Source: Asterias rubens (lineage: Eukaryota; Echinodermata; Asteroidea; Forcipulatida; Asteriidae). Taken from it: 64,000 nucleotides of DNA. Below, piece by piece: positions 34,601-60,890 of this stretch. Location: assembly GCF_902459465.1 (NCBI RefSeq), contig NC_047062.1:20419703-20483702 (forward strand). Reading direction: 5' to 3'. A program made the translations under genes and the position numbers. The first letter of the stretch is position 1; each line of letters begins with the position of its first letter. The notes beneath the pieces are model-generated. The model was given only the letters and a program-made list of their open reading frames with translations, was not told the origin of the DNA and made no database searches.

Positions 34601-35641
34601 AGGTAGCGTCCCAGTACTTTATTTTCATTGCTGTCTCATTTTGAATTGAGTTTTGTGTAAGTAAATAAAATCATAGAGCTTCAAATTTATTTTATTTCCC
34701 AATCACCACTGCGAACACACAAGAAAATAAAGGCTGTATACGATTCAAGAGATTTACTTACATGTACATGTACGTCGTGCACAAGATATTTCTTGCTGCA
34801 GCTAATTTTTTAGGTAACTCATATAAATTGATTTGGTCAATGAATTTTACGTCAGAAATTTGGCTATAAACCCAGCAGGGTGAATTACTTTCTTATCACT
34901 GCTAGTAACTATCTTGCCATGGTGAGTTACCATCTCAATACAGTGAGTTAATATTTTGCAGAGGCAAAATACTTTCATGCCAAGGCAAGTTACTTTCTCA
35001 ACATGGTGAGTTACTCTCTTGCATGGGGTTTTCTATATTTTACCAAGTTGTGGTACTGTTCTATTTTGTGCCACCACGTATTTTGTGCATTTTGCCATGG
35101 TGCCAACCATCTGTCAATGCAAGTTGCATCCTTGTTGCCACAGTGGAATACTGTCTCACACTGTCTCACCAAGGCAAGTTACTATCAGGCCAAAGTAAGT
35201 TACTGTCTTCCCATGTTGTGTTTCTACATGTCTTTCGTAGCGTTGACCAACTCTCTTGCCATTGTGAGTTTCTATCTCACAACGGTGACTAACTCTCTTA
35301 CCACTGTGAGTTTCTATCTTAAGTTTCTGTCTTACCACGGTATTAGTAACTATCTTGTAATAGCAAGAAAGCAACTTGAATGTTATTGTTGGGTTAAGCC
35401 TATTGTCGCTCTTTCTTTGCTACTATACATGTAATATTTTGCAATGACTTAACTGGTGAATGTAATTTTACTCTCTCCACAGGTTGGTGAGAACCCAGAT
35501 GGAGGCAAGAAACCGTCTTGGAGTGTTCTTCAGGATAACTTTATGATGGGCGCCACCATGAAGGATTGGGACAAGAAGAGTGATAGCGGCAGTGACGTCC
35601 CCAGTGAAGCGGGTAGCGATATGAACTCATTCTCAGACTGA
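31635..35641 (+). CDS. RRP15: RRP15-like ribosomal RNA processing protein (5 coding exons)
   Basis: RRP15 proteins are nucleolar factors needed for pre-rRNA processing and 60S ribosomal subunit assembly. Exons 31635-31851, 32912-33309, 33788-33882, 34413-34602 and 35483-35641 join in frame to about 352 residues, longer than I recall for human (about 280), mainly through acidic and basic linkers. Residues 35-50 are basic ([13 protein letters not shown]). About 100-150 is a D/E-rich tract. The family core is seen as [16 protein letters not shown] (155-170) and [15 protein letters not shown] (237-251), followed by [15 protein letters not shown]. The C terminus is serine and acid rich ([20 protein letters not shown]). 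The start chosen (AACATGGCGG) has a good context. An in-frame ATG at 31614 would add seven residues. No homologous N-terminal motif helps decide. Confidence 0.88.
32427..32620 (+). repeat. AACGTAACCCTCCT family, copy 2
   Basis: GATAACGTAACCCTCCTCC followed by an inner sequence like 16130-16310, including AAAATCATGACACAAATTCT. The right terminal repeat is mostly lost. It lies in RRP15 intron 1. Confidence 0.6.
33485..33535 (+). repeat. Short tandem repeat, GGTTCTAGTTCCA, three copies
   Basis: A 13-base word is repeated three times in RRP15 intron 2. It may derive from a tRNA-like B box (the flank reads GGTCGCAGGTTCTAGTTCC). Confidence 0.7.
34900..35360 (+). repeat. RRP15: Degenerate minisatellite in RRP15 intron 4
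   Basis: Many diverged copies of a 25 to 35 base unit built from GTGAGTTACTATCTTGCCAT follow one another. The array creates a 143-codon open frame that is periodic (repeats of LT-VSFYL) and is therefore not a gene. Confidence 0.75.
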
Positions 35642-36020
35642 TTAACTAGTTGGATTGAGCGAGGTATGAAAAGTTTTCCTTTAATACTCCATTTTCCATT
35701 GAGATCCAAGAGATTCTAATCAGACTTAACAAACTGAAAAGCTGATGTAACCAAACAGGCTGAGAATATCAATTGGTGTTTTAAGATGGAGTCCTTGAAA
35801 AAGTACAGAAGTGTTAAGGGTCTAATGTAACCCTGGAAGACCACTCGTCAATGGTCGTTAAATGGAGTACAGTCTCTTAATAGTTTAAAACCCCAGGGCA
35901 AATTTTACTGGTGTTATGAGAGTCCTTCATTATGTTGAATCTATATGGTTCAATTTCTTGCCCCCATAAGATTTTACAGACTTAAAGGGAAGGTATACCT
36001 CCTGGTAATCAGTCTTAAAA

Positions 36021-36200
36021 TTAATGGATAGAAGCTTACTGTGGCTTTCAATAGTATAAAGAGTTTTGAGAAACATTACTCTCAGTCACATTTCTCATAT
36101 TATGTATTAATTAATGGATAGAAGCTTACTGTGGCTTTCAATAGTATAAAGAGTTTTGAGAAACATTACTCTCAGTCACATTTCTCATATTGTGTATTCC
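36021..36200 (+). repeat. 90-bp perfect tandem duplication
   Basis: The segment from TTAATGGATAGAAGCTTACT to CTCATATTATGTATTAA is present twice in direct contact with at most one or two differences. It borders the truncated MITE copy at 36200-36543 and lies 500 bases before the assembly gap. Confidence 0.9.
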
Positions 36201-36543
36201 TCTCACTTGGTGTATCTCAACATGCATAAAATAACAAACCTGTGAAAATTTGAGCTCAAATGGTCGCCGAAGTTGCGAGGAACTATGAAAGAAAAAACAC
36301 CCTTGTCACACGAAGTTGTGTGCATTTAGATGGTTGATTTCGAGACCTCAAGTTCTAAATCTGAGGTCTCGAAATCAAATTCGTTGAAAATTCCTTCTTT
36401 CTTGAAAACTATGGCACTTCAGAGGGAGCTGTTTCTCACCATCAAGTTTTATACCATCAACCTCTCCCCATTACTCATCACCAAGAAAGGTTTTATGCTA
36501 ATAATTATTTTGAGTAATTACCAATAGTGTCCACTGCCTTTAA
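36200..36543 (-). repeat. GTGGACACTAT-family MITE, copy 6
   Basis: Reverse orientation. One end is intact (ATAGTGTCCACTGCCTTTAA at 36543). The other end is replaced by the 90-bp tandem duplication. Confidence 0.8.
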
Positions 36544-36716
36544 GCGATCACTAAAAAATGCCACCACCTTTTAAAAGTTCAATTTTCACATGCTAGTTTT
36601 TTGTATGTAAACAATTTTCACCCCAAACGAAAATATACAATCCATAGCAAGTGCCTTTTTAATCTATTTTTTTTTTTTTACAGATGTAATGCTCTAGCTT
36701 ACATTCAATTTTTAGT

Positions 36717-37216
36717 NNNNNNNNNNNNNNNNNNNNNNNNNNNNNNNNNNNNNNNNNNNNNNNNNNNNNNNNNNNNNNNNNNNNNNNNNNNNNNNNNNNN
36801 NNNNNNNNNNNNNNNNNNNNNNNNNNNNNNNNNNNNNNNNNNNNNNNNNNNNNNNNNNNNNNNNNNNNNNNNNNNNNNNNNNNNNNNNNNNNNNNNNNNN
36901 NNNNNNNNNNNNNNNNNNNNNNNNNNNNNNNNNNNNNNNNNNNNNNNNNNNNNNNNNNNNNNNNNNNNNNNNNNNNNNNNNNNNNNNNNNNNNNNNNNNN
37001 NNNNNNNNNNNNNNNNNNNNNNNNNNNNNNNNNNNNNNNNNNNNNNNNNNNNNNNNNNNNNNNNNNNNNNNNNNNNNNNNNNNNNNNNNNNNNNNNNNNN
37101 NNNNNNNNNNNNNNNNNNNNNNNNNNNNNNNNNNNNNNNNNNNNNNNNNNNNNNNNNNNNNNNNNNNNNNNNNNNNNNNNNNNNNNNNNNNNNNNNNNNN
37201 NNNNNNNNNNNNNNNN
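36717..37216. other. Assembly gap, 500 N
   Basis: Exactly 500 undetermined bases, a number often used as a placeholder, so the true gap length is unknown. It lies between the RRP15 3' end and the last visible EGLN exon, where the missing EGLN exons are expected. Confidence 1.
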
Positions 37217-52268
<15,052 letters not shown>

Positions 52269-54125
52269 TGTTTAGCATCGTAGAAATAACAAGATTTAGA
52301 AACTAATAGTCACAACGAATAAACTTGAACCACATTTGATGATTTGACGAGGAAAACAGTTTTAATGTGATCAACGACACACGCCGACACCATCATCACA
52401 GCGCAGTGACTGACGGTTTCCGAATACACACACGACGTACACACACACACATGGCTGCATGTTTTTTTTTTTTTTTTACTCGTCGTAATGTGTTTGTACA
52501 TGTATGGACGCTATTACTTGTACAGAGTACATGATATGCCACTGACCTACATTATTTTCTACCTCAAACAAAACTACTCACTAGCAGTCAGTGCGCATGC
52601 ACATTCCGTATCCTGTTCGGGGTGGTCACGTAGGCAATGTTTACAAAAATACATGTAGTAGTGTAGTGTAGTGTAGTACTTTGAACTTCACTGCCCGAAC
52701 CTGGCCCAATTAAGTAGAGCTGCATGAGGAAGAAATAATTTTGTGATACATTATTTGCAAATAATGTCTGCCCGTCCCCGTCGCGCGGGCGTGACGGACG
52801 GCGGACAGACTGCTGAGAGTGTAGGAGCCTTTCTCAAACCACACAGCTTGGCCCTAACCTGCATTTTCAGCGCGTATTGCTGATTGTACAACATCAGCAC
52901 GCTACGCGGAGCCTGAGCCGGAGCCTTATTAGGCCGTGTCCGAATTGGCGAGTTCGGCTACAGCTACGGCTAGATCAGCGCGTCTGTCAGTGTTGAAGAT
53001 TAGCAGACGCGCGCGCCCTAGCCGTGCTGTAGCCGAAGTCGCCAATTCGGACACGGCCTAAGCCTCCCAAAACTAACTACGGTCAGTCAGATAATTATTA
53101 GTAACTTGTGGCAGTGAGGGTGGGTCAACCTAAAGATTGTCAATATTTGTCTTATCATAGGCGTAGTCATAGGTCACGTTAGGGAGGCTGCCAACATACT
53201 CTAGATAGCTCAGTTGATAGCGCTGGCACTCGCCAATCCGAAGAATAATAGTCAATATTTTTTTAAAATCATTAACTATTACAAAAGGCGAAGCCGAACC
53301 ACTTTCGACCAATCGACACACAGCAGGGCAACCACCCGGCGGCCCGGCGCGGCGGGCGCGAGGTTTTAGTGAAACAAATTATGCACAGCGCCCTCAAGCG
53401 AATTAAAGTTTTTATGTTTTTACGATGAAAACAACAAGACAAGAGTGATGTGATTTTACGTTACCTTCAATCTTTGATTTTTAATAATAATGAATACTTT
53501 TCAATGGGACGCATTAATATATGGTAGGTCTGACTTATGTGTACACGCCCTCCTCAATGATGTAGACATTTAGTATCAGATCACCTGCTTTCTCCGTTTA
53601 CTTCGGATGGGAGCGCTGGACGTCATCAGCATTGCATGTAGAAATCAACTGCATTAGTTCCGTGATAAAACTGCATTATTTGACAATCAATGCATCCATT
53701 TGTTATCAACACTATATCCAACACTGTGACTTAGTATACAAAAGAAAACTACCTGGATATGTTCTTTCTTTGTGAATAAATCATGTTTAGTTAGGACCAG
53801 TCAACGCTGGTGTTTTTTTTTAAAAGATAAGTAAGAGTATCTATATGACTGATCAGACGTTCAGACGTTTGTTCACTTCATTCATGATTCATGTGATTGT
53901 GATTGTGAGACTGTTATTGTTAAAAAGACAGTATTTTTAATCACCCATCCATTATAACCATCCATAAGGCCATTTATTGGAGGATAATGACCAATTATTG
54001 AAATGTACTTACAACATAACGTAGCATCATAAAATTGTATTAAGTAATTTGGGCTAATTGAGCGGTACTGACTACATGTACTAGTACTAGGCCGACTACC
54101 TAGTTTTTAGTTTTAGAACATTAAA
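52269..54125. other. Presumed divergent promoter region of EGLN and the profilin-like gene
   Basis: The EGLN start (52268, minus) and the next gene (54126, plus) point away from each other. The region has higher GC near 52780-53060 and 53320-53365. ACGTG or GCGTG words occur at 52627 (minus strand), 52380 (minus strand) and 52789. A T-run at 52464-52479 and a CA tract at 52438-52453 are present. No TATA box stands out. Confidence 0.4.
52929..53061. repeat. Hairpin repeat, TTAGGCCGTGTCCGAATTGG family
   Basis: The left arm TAGGCCGTGTCCGAATTGGC pairs with the right arm GCCAATTCGGACACGGCCTA. The arms continue inward (CTACAGCTACGGCTAG against CTAGCCGTGCTGTAGC). About 133 bp, in the EGLN upstream region. 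Its high GC content could be mistaken for a CpG island. Confidence 0.85.
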
Positions 54126-55590
54126 ATGGTTTCATTGTATAAAACAATGTATTGGTCTTTTTCCCCCTCTCCACATACAATGTCACATGTGTGTACAGAC
54201 AATCTTTTGAAAGACGGAGCAATCACTGGTGTTTGTCTCATTTCCCGGAATGCATCTTGTTTATACAGTGTGGGAAAGCTTCAACAAATAAGTCAGGTAC
54301 ATGATCATTGTAAAATGTAATTCATAATTGAAACATAAATAAGCCCCCATCTGTATTTATGTTCAAGGTAATTATTCTACATTTCAAACAACAAGTTGGA
54401 TTCAATACTCTGAGTGACTGAGTGAGAGTTATGTATGAAATGAGTTGTGACGGTGACACAGAAAGGTCAGGTTACCAGTGTCAGGTGACACTGAAAGGTC
54501 AGGTGACCAGTGTCAGGTGGTCTGTATTTGAATGTTAAGTGAGCCATATGGTTGCCCTTGAAATATAATCATACAGTAAACAAAAATAAATAACTATTGA
54601 GGCCTATCAATTGGTTTATGTTTCTCTTGTATACAGTATATTAAGAGAAAAATAAGCCAATTGTCTTTTTTTTTCTCTTTGAAATTCCAGAAGTGTATGA
54701 GCCAATTCTCGTCATTTTTCACCAAAGTCTCCAAGGAACAGGATGAGGATCTTTGTCAGAATGGAATCACTTTAACAACGGAGTGTGATACAAAAGGAGT
54801 TACATTTCACATTTACAACAAGACCACTTGCAGGTACTTGCTTTGTGCAAGGGTTTCAAATATTAATATATTGACGAAGATGAAGACTTGAGTTCTGGTT
54901 CCACCTTTGTCCGTAGGTTGTGGTATATGTGTAGATCCGGATTTAATTTCATGGTTCTGCTTACTGCAGAATTCTGTGTTTGTGGCACCCTGAAGAGCAC
55001 ATAAGCTGGAAGCACAGATGAACTTATGGCCTTTACACAAAGACAATGCTCTTATGACAATACAGCCTACTACAAGTTGGCCTTAATTTTGTTATGCAAA
55101 ACTGTAACACCTCCAATGGAGGGAGGTAAATGGAGGGCAAGGAGTTGAGGGTGGGGTGGACATTACTGCTACCAAATGACCAATATTTCCAGCAGCTTTT
55201 TATCTGTCTGTTGAAGTTCAATAATATCCATTATTTGACAGTTGTTTTCCTGTAAATCCTCTGAAATGTGACCCTTATTTGGTTCAGGGGCATTACCTTG
55301 CAAATCATAAATTTTTTTCAGAATTTTATTAAGTTTCCAAATCGCACCCCATGATTTTTCTCAAAAATTTAATTAAGAGTACACTTGATTGAATACTCAA
55401 ATAAATAAAATAATTTGTTTTCCTGCCATTGTGTTTACGAAGCATTTACGCTACAGCGGCAAAGACAAGACAAGGCCTTCTACTCGGCAATGTTCCCCAT
55501 GGTGTGCTAGTTTGCAGCTATTCCCCCCCAAGACTGGCTACGACTGCAGTCAAACACTTTGAGGGTTTCTGCCATTTACTTCGAGTGTGA
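54126..55590 (+). CDS. Small profilin-like protein (3 exons)
   Basis: Exons 54126-54296, 54691-54833 and 55443-55590 join in frame (phases 0 and 2) to 153 residues. An in-frame TAG at 54114 lies just before the ATG. A shorter form starting at ATG 54180 (MSHVCTDNLL) would have 135 residues, close to the usual profilin length of about 130. The order of hydrophobic strands resembles the profilin fold: DGAITGVCLISRNASCLYS near the front, a helix with F-SFFTKVS, NGITLTTE, FHIYN, KTRQGLLL, GVLVCSYSPP, and a final helix AVKHFEGFCHLLR. This is fold-level similarity by eye. The actin- and polyproline-binding residues cannot be confirmed. It could be a divergent profilin (PFN4-like) or another small conserved protein. 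A good donor (CAC|GTAAGT, 55622) follows the stop codon. Confidence 0.6.
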
Positions 55591-55694
55591 TGTCCAGAGA
55601 GTGAGGCGATACTCACGACACGTAAGTTTGCCAAAAATGTAGGCTGATAAATGTAATTATTGCTTAGGTATAGAAGGCACAAGATAGAGTGAAA

Positions 55695-55812
55695 TGGAAA
55701 ATTGGTGACGAGGCTTTCCTCCTGCAGTGGAGTGAAATAGGCTAGTGGCTAGACTTCAGGACTTGCAATTACAAGGTTGTTAGTTCAAATCCGGCCTTAA
55801 ACTAATCTCGGA
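55695..55812 (+). repeat. tRNA-like SINE fragment
   Basis: GGCTAGTGGCTAGACTTCAG and TTAGTTCAAATCCGG are spaced like the A and B boxes of a tRNA gene, in a degraded context. Confidence 0.5.
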
Positions 55813-56003
55813 TTTCCCAATGACTGAAAAGTCAAACAGATATAAACTGCCCTTTTAAAATATAGACTCTTTTGAAAGATTGTATTGCTTGTGAATATCT
55901 TACCATTTGAACAATTTGTATTGTACTTGAGTATTGCACTGCAAGTGGCGCAGGTGAAAAGTCAATCATTGATCTCTTATTTATTCATTACAGGTATGAA
56001 AAG

Positions 56004-56858
56004 ATGAAGTGGATATGTAACCAGACCCTGCCGATATATGCATCACAGATCACATTGTGCCTCCTTATCCTGCTGGTTGTAATACCACAGACATGCAGAG
56101 GAGAAGCCCAGATACCAGACTGCTCGCGTGCCCAATCAAGAGTTGCCAGGGGGCTCCTTCAGAAGGACTTGTATCCAGTCTTTAAGGCTGGAGGATGGGA
56201 GTTCCCCCAATCCTGCCCACTCAAGCCATCCAGGGACATGTATTCACATCAAGAAGAGAGAAAATGGTGTGACAATATCAACAAATGGTACTGCAACTAC
56301 TGCGGCAAGGCCTTCACAAGTGAGAACACTTTAGACGCGCACTTCGCTAACCGCCACTCTCGGACAATTGTGAGCGGTGAGGACGCGGTCTGTCTCGCTG
56401 ATCACTGCGATTATCTTCGATGTGACATCATCTCCGGAGCCAAGACAGGCTCTTACTGGGACAAGACGCTGTGCAAGCAAACCGCATTGGACAGGCTAAA
56501 GCAGAGGTGTGAGACGATCATTAAGTCATGCCTTCCTGAGGGTCTTACTGGGATGCTCAAACACGAACTCCGAGACAAACTTAAGAAAGCCCTGTGCTCT
56601 TCCTTGACCTGTGAACTGTTTTGGGAAGCACCCTCAAAAGAGAGTACCCCTCACGGTACAGCTGCCTATGCTATCGTAACCTGCATCCTGATTGTTGGGT
56701 TGTTACTCTATTACCTTGTGGCGTATACACATTTCTACACTGACAGTTCGTTGCTAAACAGCCAAGATACAGGTGTCTTCAACACTAAGGAGTCAGAACC
56801 TCACTTTACTAGAGATCCGTTCGGAAATGAAATTCGTAATAGATACCAACAAAGGTAA
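56004..56858 (+). CDS. Single-pass membrane protein with a luminal C2H2 finger, function unknown
   Basis: One coding exon of 284 residues follows an acceptor at 55991-55993 (TTACAG). Residues 14-33 are a signal peptide (hydrophobic core LCLLILLVVIP). Residues 95-118 are a C2H2 zinc finger with C97, C100, H113 and H118 (WYCNYCGKAFTSENTLDAHF). A cysteine-rich stretch follows at 130-180 (CLADHCDYLRCDII). A transmembrane helix lies at 219-241 (YAIVTCILIVGLLLYYLV), then a 43-residue tail ending in RNRYQQR. With a signal peptide in front, the finger and cysteines should face the ER lumen or cell exterior, which is unusual for a C2H2 finger. A tiny upstream frame (ATG 55996, three codons, stop overlapping the main ATG) could lower translation. 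I recall no named family. Confidence 0.8.
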   Translation: MKWICNQTLPIYASQITLCLLILLVVIPQTCRGEAQIPDCSRAQSRVARGLLQKDLYPVFKAGGWEFPQSCPLKPSRDMYSHQEERKWCDNINKWYCNYCGKAFTSENTLDAHFANRHSRTIVSGEDAVCLADHCDYLRCDIISGAKTGSYWDKTLCKQTALDRLKQRCETIIKSCLPEGLTGMLKHELRDKLKKALCSSLTCELFWEAPSKESTPHGTAAYAIVTCILIVGLLLYYLVAYTHFYTDSSLLNSQDTGVFNTKESEPHFTRDPFGNEIRNRYQQR

Positions 56859-57435
56859 CATAATGCTCAAAGTTCAAACTCTACTGGGTTCTATAAATGA
56901 GTTTCAATAGTTAGACATGTTTCATCTTGATAGAACACATTTTTGTATAGCCAATTAGTTTTAGTTAATTTATCCTTTTGAGACCAAAGCGAACACAAGC
57001 GGCTGAGAGGATTGGCCTATCTCCATTCACATAAAAAAGAGGTCAAAGTAAAGCTCATGTCAGAATATGAAATTTTTCAATGTTGAATAGTATCCCAATC
57101 TGTATACGTAAAACTAAATTTTCCGTTTCATGTTAATCTGTTAATATTTTTACTGACAAAAATTGATTGAAGAAATCAACAACAATGTCTGGGTGTCTTG
57201 TGATGATTATACAGAAATGAATCTCTATGAAAGGGTTAAGGGGTCATTTGTTGATCAATTTTTGTTAACTTGATTCTTTTCCGATTCTTTCTATGACCAA
57301 CATTAATAAGAAAACCACCATCTGGTGGGTGTACATATTTAAAATTATTACATGGTTCATGGCTAAATGATTTAAAGTAACAATTATGGACAATAATTAT
57401 TCAAGTGAGAAGTCATCTTAAGATTTCATAAAAAC

Positions 57436-57441
57436 AATAAA
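57436..57441 (+). promoter_or_regulatory. Candidate polyadenylation signal
   Basis: AATAAA followed by GTTTATTC lies about 580 bases after the stop at 56858. It is the first canonical hexamer after this gene. Confidence 0.4.
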
Positions 57442-59788
57442 GTTTATTCAGTTATCTCAAAATCAAATAAACATGTGTGAAGTTTGCCTTCCTTTGAGTT
57501 TCAAGGGGGGGGGGAGACCCCTATTATTTACCATTGGTTAAAAAATGTTCTCAATTTATAAGCGGCTTATATATTTTCAGACGATTGCAAATGTACCTGA
57601 TAAACAAAGAATGGGGGATTTGAATTAAATCATCCAGAGCTACACAAATTAATGGTAATTTTGATCAAACACTCAACATTTGATAGTTTAAACAAGCAGG
57701 AAAAAAATAAAGAAAATTTGTGACAAGACAGTGATTTCCTTTATATTCTTTATATTCAGGCAAAGGAATTTAGTGGAGTTGGTCTGGTACATGTATTTGA
57801 AAGGGCAGGTGGAAGGCTACTAGAAAACAATTCTACAGATAATCCCCACTTAATGTCACACAGTGTCGAGCCCCCCATCATACAATCATATATCATTTTT
57901 TGAAAAGGAAATTTTAGCGTTTGCATAAATACTGTGTGCGGCATCATGCAGTAGTTTTATCAAATTTCTTGCATGGTTGGTGAACCACTTGGCTGCATAG
58001 ACAAATAAGAACAATTGTTGCAGCTTCCAGCCCACGCCATGGTGCCTATACAGATGAAAAGTTATTAGGAATAATCTATACCCAAGTTGGAATGATGCAA
58101 ACAAGTTTGTGCAAATCGGTAGAAAATCTGAGTACCACATGACCACAATCAGTTAATGGCTTACAGTAACATGCACATGGAAAATGCTCAAAGGGTACAG
58201 CATCAGTACAGCAATGAATCTTGTGTTGGTTACCCACTTTAAAGTAACAAATATCCATTAGTAAAAGAAACATATATCAAACTTTCAATGTTTTCTTCTT
58301 GGTTTCTAGAAAGTAGGCAAATACAAACAGTTTGAACCGGTGTTGTGTTTGGCTTCAAAAAGACATTCAATTGCGTACAACGGCATCAATATTTACTTGT
58401 GGAATTGTTTTGTTTGCGGAAAGTTCCAAGGTTAAATTTTGTCCCTTGTAAACAAGACAGGGGCGTCCTGTAAATTATAGAACTTATAAACATTTTGTCT
58501 GAACTGTTACTTAAAGATGATGTTTTTTTTGTGCTGTCATTGACAAATGCTCATAAATAATCAACTTTACAGAAACTCTACTACAGCCATTCCTAAGGCA
58601 CATGTTTGTCCCTCAACAGCTTTGACCGTAATTAGGAAATGTCTGAATTTGTGGCTGCGGCTGCAACTCAACTGCATTGTATTATCACTCTCAAAATTAC
58701 TGCAGCTTTCAATGGTATAAAAGCAATTTGAGAAAAATTTCCCTTCAAAGTAATGTGAAAAAAGAAATAAAAAAAGTGTGTATGCCCTGAAATTGGAATA
58801 TGAAAAGTGTTTCTGTGTTAATGTTTCTCAAATTGGGTATCCCTATTGGGGATTATACTTCCTGACATAACCGTTTTGAATTTAGAGAGATATATCAAAA
58901 ACGTGACCACCATTTGAAATAAACTTTTCACATGTTATTTGTATTGTACAGTTTGTATAATATCTACATTTATATAAATTAAAACAATCAAACGGTTCCA
59001 AAAACCTGAGTTATAGACAAGCTTTGCCTGTAACATGGTAATGCAGCTCTGCAGCGGCAGCCGCTAACTTGGAAATGGCCTAATTTAGACGTCAAAGGTA
59101 AGAAATGTCATATCAGAATTACCCAGAGAAAGCTAAACAATAAAGCACCTTGATGTGTTCAAGTATAGTTGGAATCAATATGAATTGTTTAATACTTGAA
59201 CCATGAAAATTAACACAATTAAAGGATTATAATGCCATGCTCAAGTTCATAATGGTGTGGGTCTGATACCGGTCTAGACAATCATCTCATTGAGCAAGAC
59301 ACTTTACAACACATGCTTCTCATCACCTAAAGGTTATTGTGTACCTGTCAGGGCAGAGATAGTTCTATAGTTCTTTCACTCCATGAATGAACAAGTTGGA
59401 AATTCCATCTTTTTAAGATGCCGCCTGTAATATGGAGTCAAGTTTCAGTTATTTTGTCAAACCTCAAATTTTCAAAAACATCTTACTTGCCATTACTCAT
59501 CAAAGTGTATAATAAACACCAACAAATAACTCCTCAATTTGCAGGAGTCTTTCAACAACAAGCTTGAGACAAGCTGCCACCTCAATTCATGTGAAGACAT
59601 TTACTATTTTCAGAACATTAGCTGAAGAAAGATTGCTAAACCTAAATGTAATAAAATAGTGTACAATACAAAGGAAAGTGCAGCTCAAAGTAACGGCATT
59701 GTTAATGACTTTAGATGAGTAACATTTATGTATAAGAAGCAAAGTTAAGTAACAAAGTAAGGGATTTTTTTTTTAAAGTGTGCGTGGG

Positions 59789-59920
59789 TGGATTTCACTG
59801 TGAGTTAAGACTAGTCTTATACGTACATGTATCTTGAGTTAGGATGAGCCTTATGTTTTGAATAACTCCTAAGGAGTCCTAGGCCTAAGTTAGGACTATC
59901 TGCGTGAAATCGACCCCAGG
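59789..59920. repeat. TCCTAACTTAGG hairpin family, third copy
   Basis: GTGGATTTCACTGTGAGTTA at the left and TAAGTTAGGACTATCTGCGTG, then AAATCGACCCC, at the right are family ends. The inner arms are diverged around TAGGAGTCCTAGGCC-like words. Confidence 0.7.
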
Positions 59921-60890
59921 TACCATTTCAATCCTGTTAACTCTCATGAAACAAAGCAGGAAAAAACACCTGTGAAAGGTTTAATTTGACTTGTTTTTGA
60001 GAAGAAAAAAAAACAAACTAACCCTGAACCAAAAAAATAATTATGGTTTAAAATTTGTTTTGTGTGTGTTGGTCTATATTCATGATTACAACTCAAGTTT
60101 CCCATAAATTCTATCAAACATAATTGGTTAGCAGTACCATTACTGATTTGAAAATAAATAAGATTTCATATTACAAATCAATAATAATAATACTCTTCTT
60201 ATGCAGCTATTGTGTTAAGGGCCATCAACTGTTAATAATTGTACTTTTAGGGACCATAGCCGTTCCTGTACTAAAATGGCCACAACAGCCACAAAAAAAA
60301 TCAATCAAAGAAAAAAACTGACTTTGTAAAATCCATCAAACTCAACAGGAGAGGACAATTCCCATGATTACCATATCATCATGTTTCTTAATAATCATTT
60401 CTATCACAATCGTTTTTCCCCGGGAGATTTTCAATTCAAAATGGTGTTGACAAATTGGAAAAAAATCAGCCGTTTAAAAAACAAAAGTTAAAGCACAGAG
60501 CTGAGTGGACAAATGTAAGCGGCTTTTGATAAACATGTAGATAAGGAAGAAATGCATAATTAAACAAGCGGTCACTCGCTCGAGGTTGAACCCCCAAAAC
60601 CCTAAAAAAAGAAATTGAGGCAAAGCTTGAGGTTTCATCTTTTTAATTTTGCATTCCTCCCTAAATACATGTATGCGTACTGTTCACCCTTAAGATCTTA
60701 GACAAATATTGCAGCATACACATGAGGCAACAATAAAAGAGAATCAGTCAAGATTGCAGATGCAATCAAAGTCAAAGCAAAAACAGTCAAAGCATTTCTA
60801 AAATTAAGACTCGGATTGCAGGGAAGTTAAAGAAAATAATAGTTAGAAAAGTTCAGCTAATTTTTACAAAATTTTAAAAATAAAATTTAG

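Noticed and set aside
35003-35434. 143-codon open frame in RRP15 intron 4
   Set aside because: The frame is periodic and arises from the degenerate minisatellite. The surrounding RRP15 exons join across it in phase.
52780-53060. CpG-island promoter of EGLN
   Set aside because: Much of the GC-rich DNA is the hairpin repeat at 52929-53061, so GC content alone is not promoter evidence.
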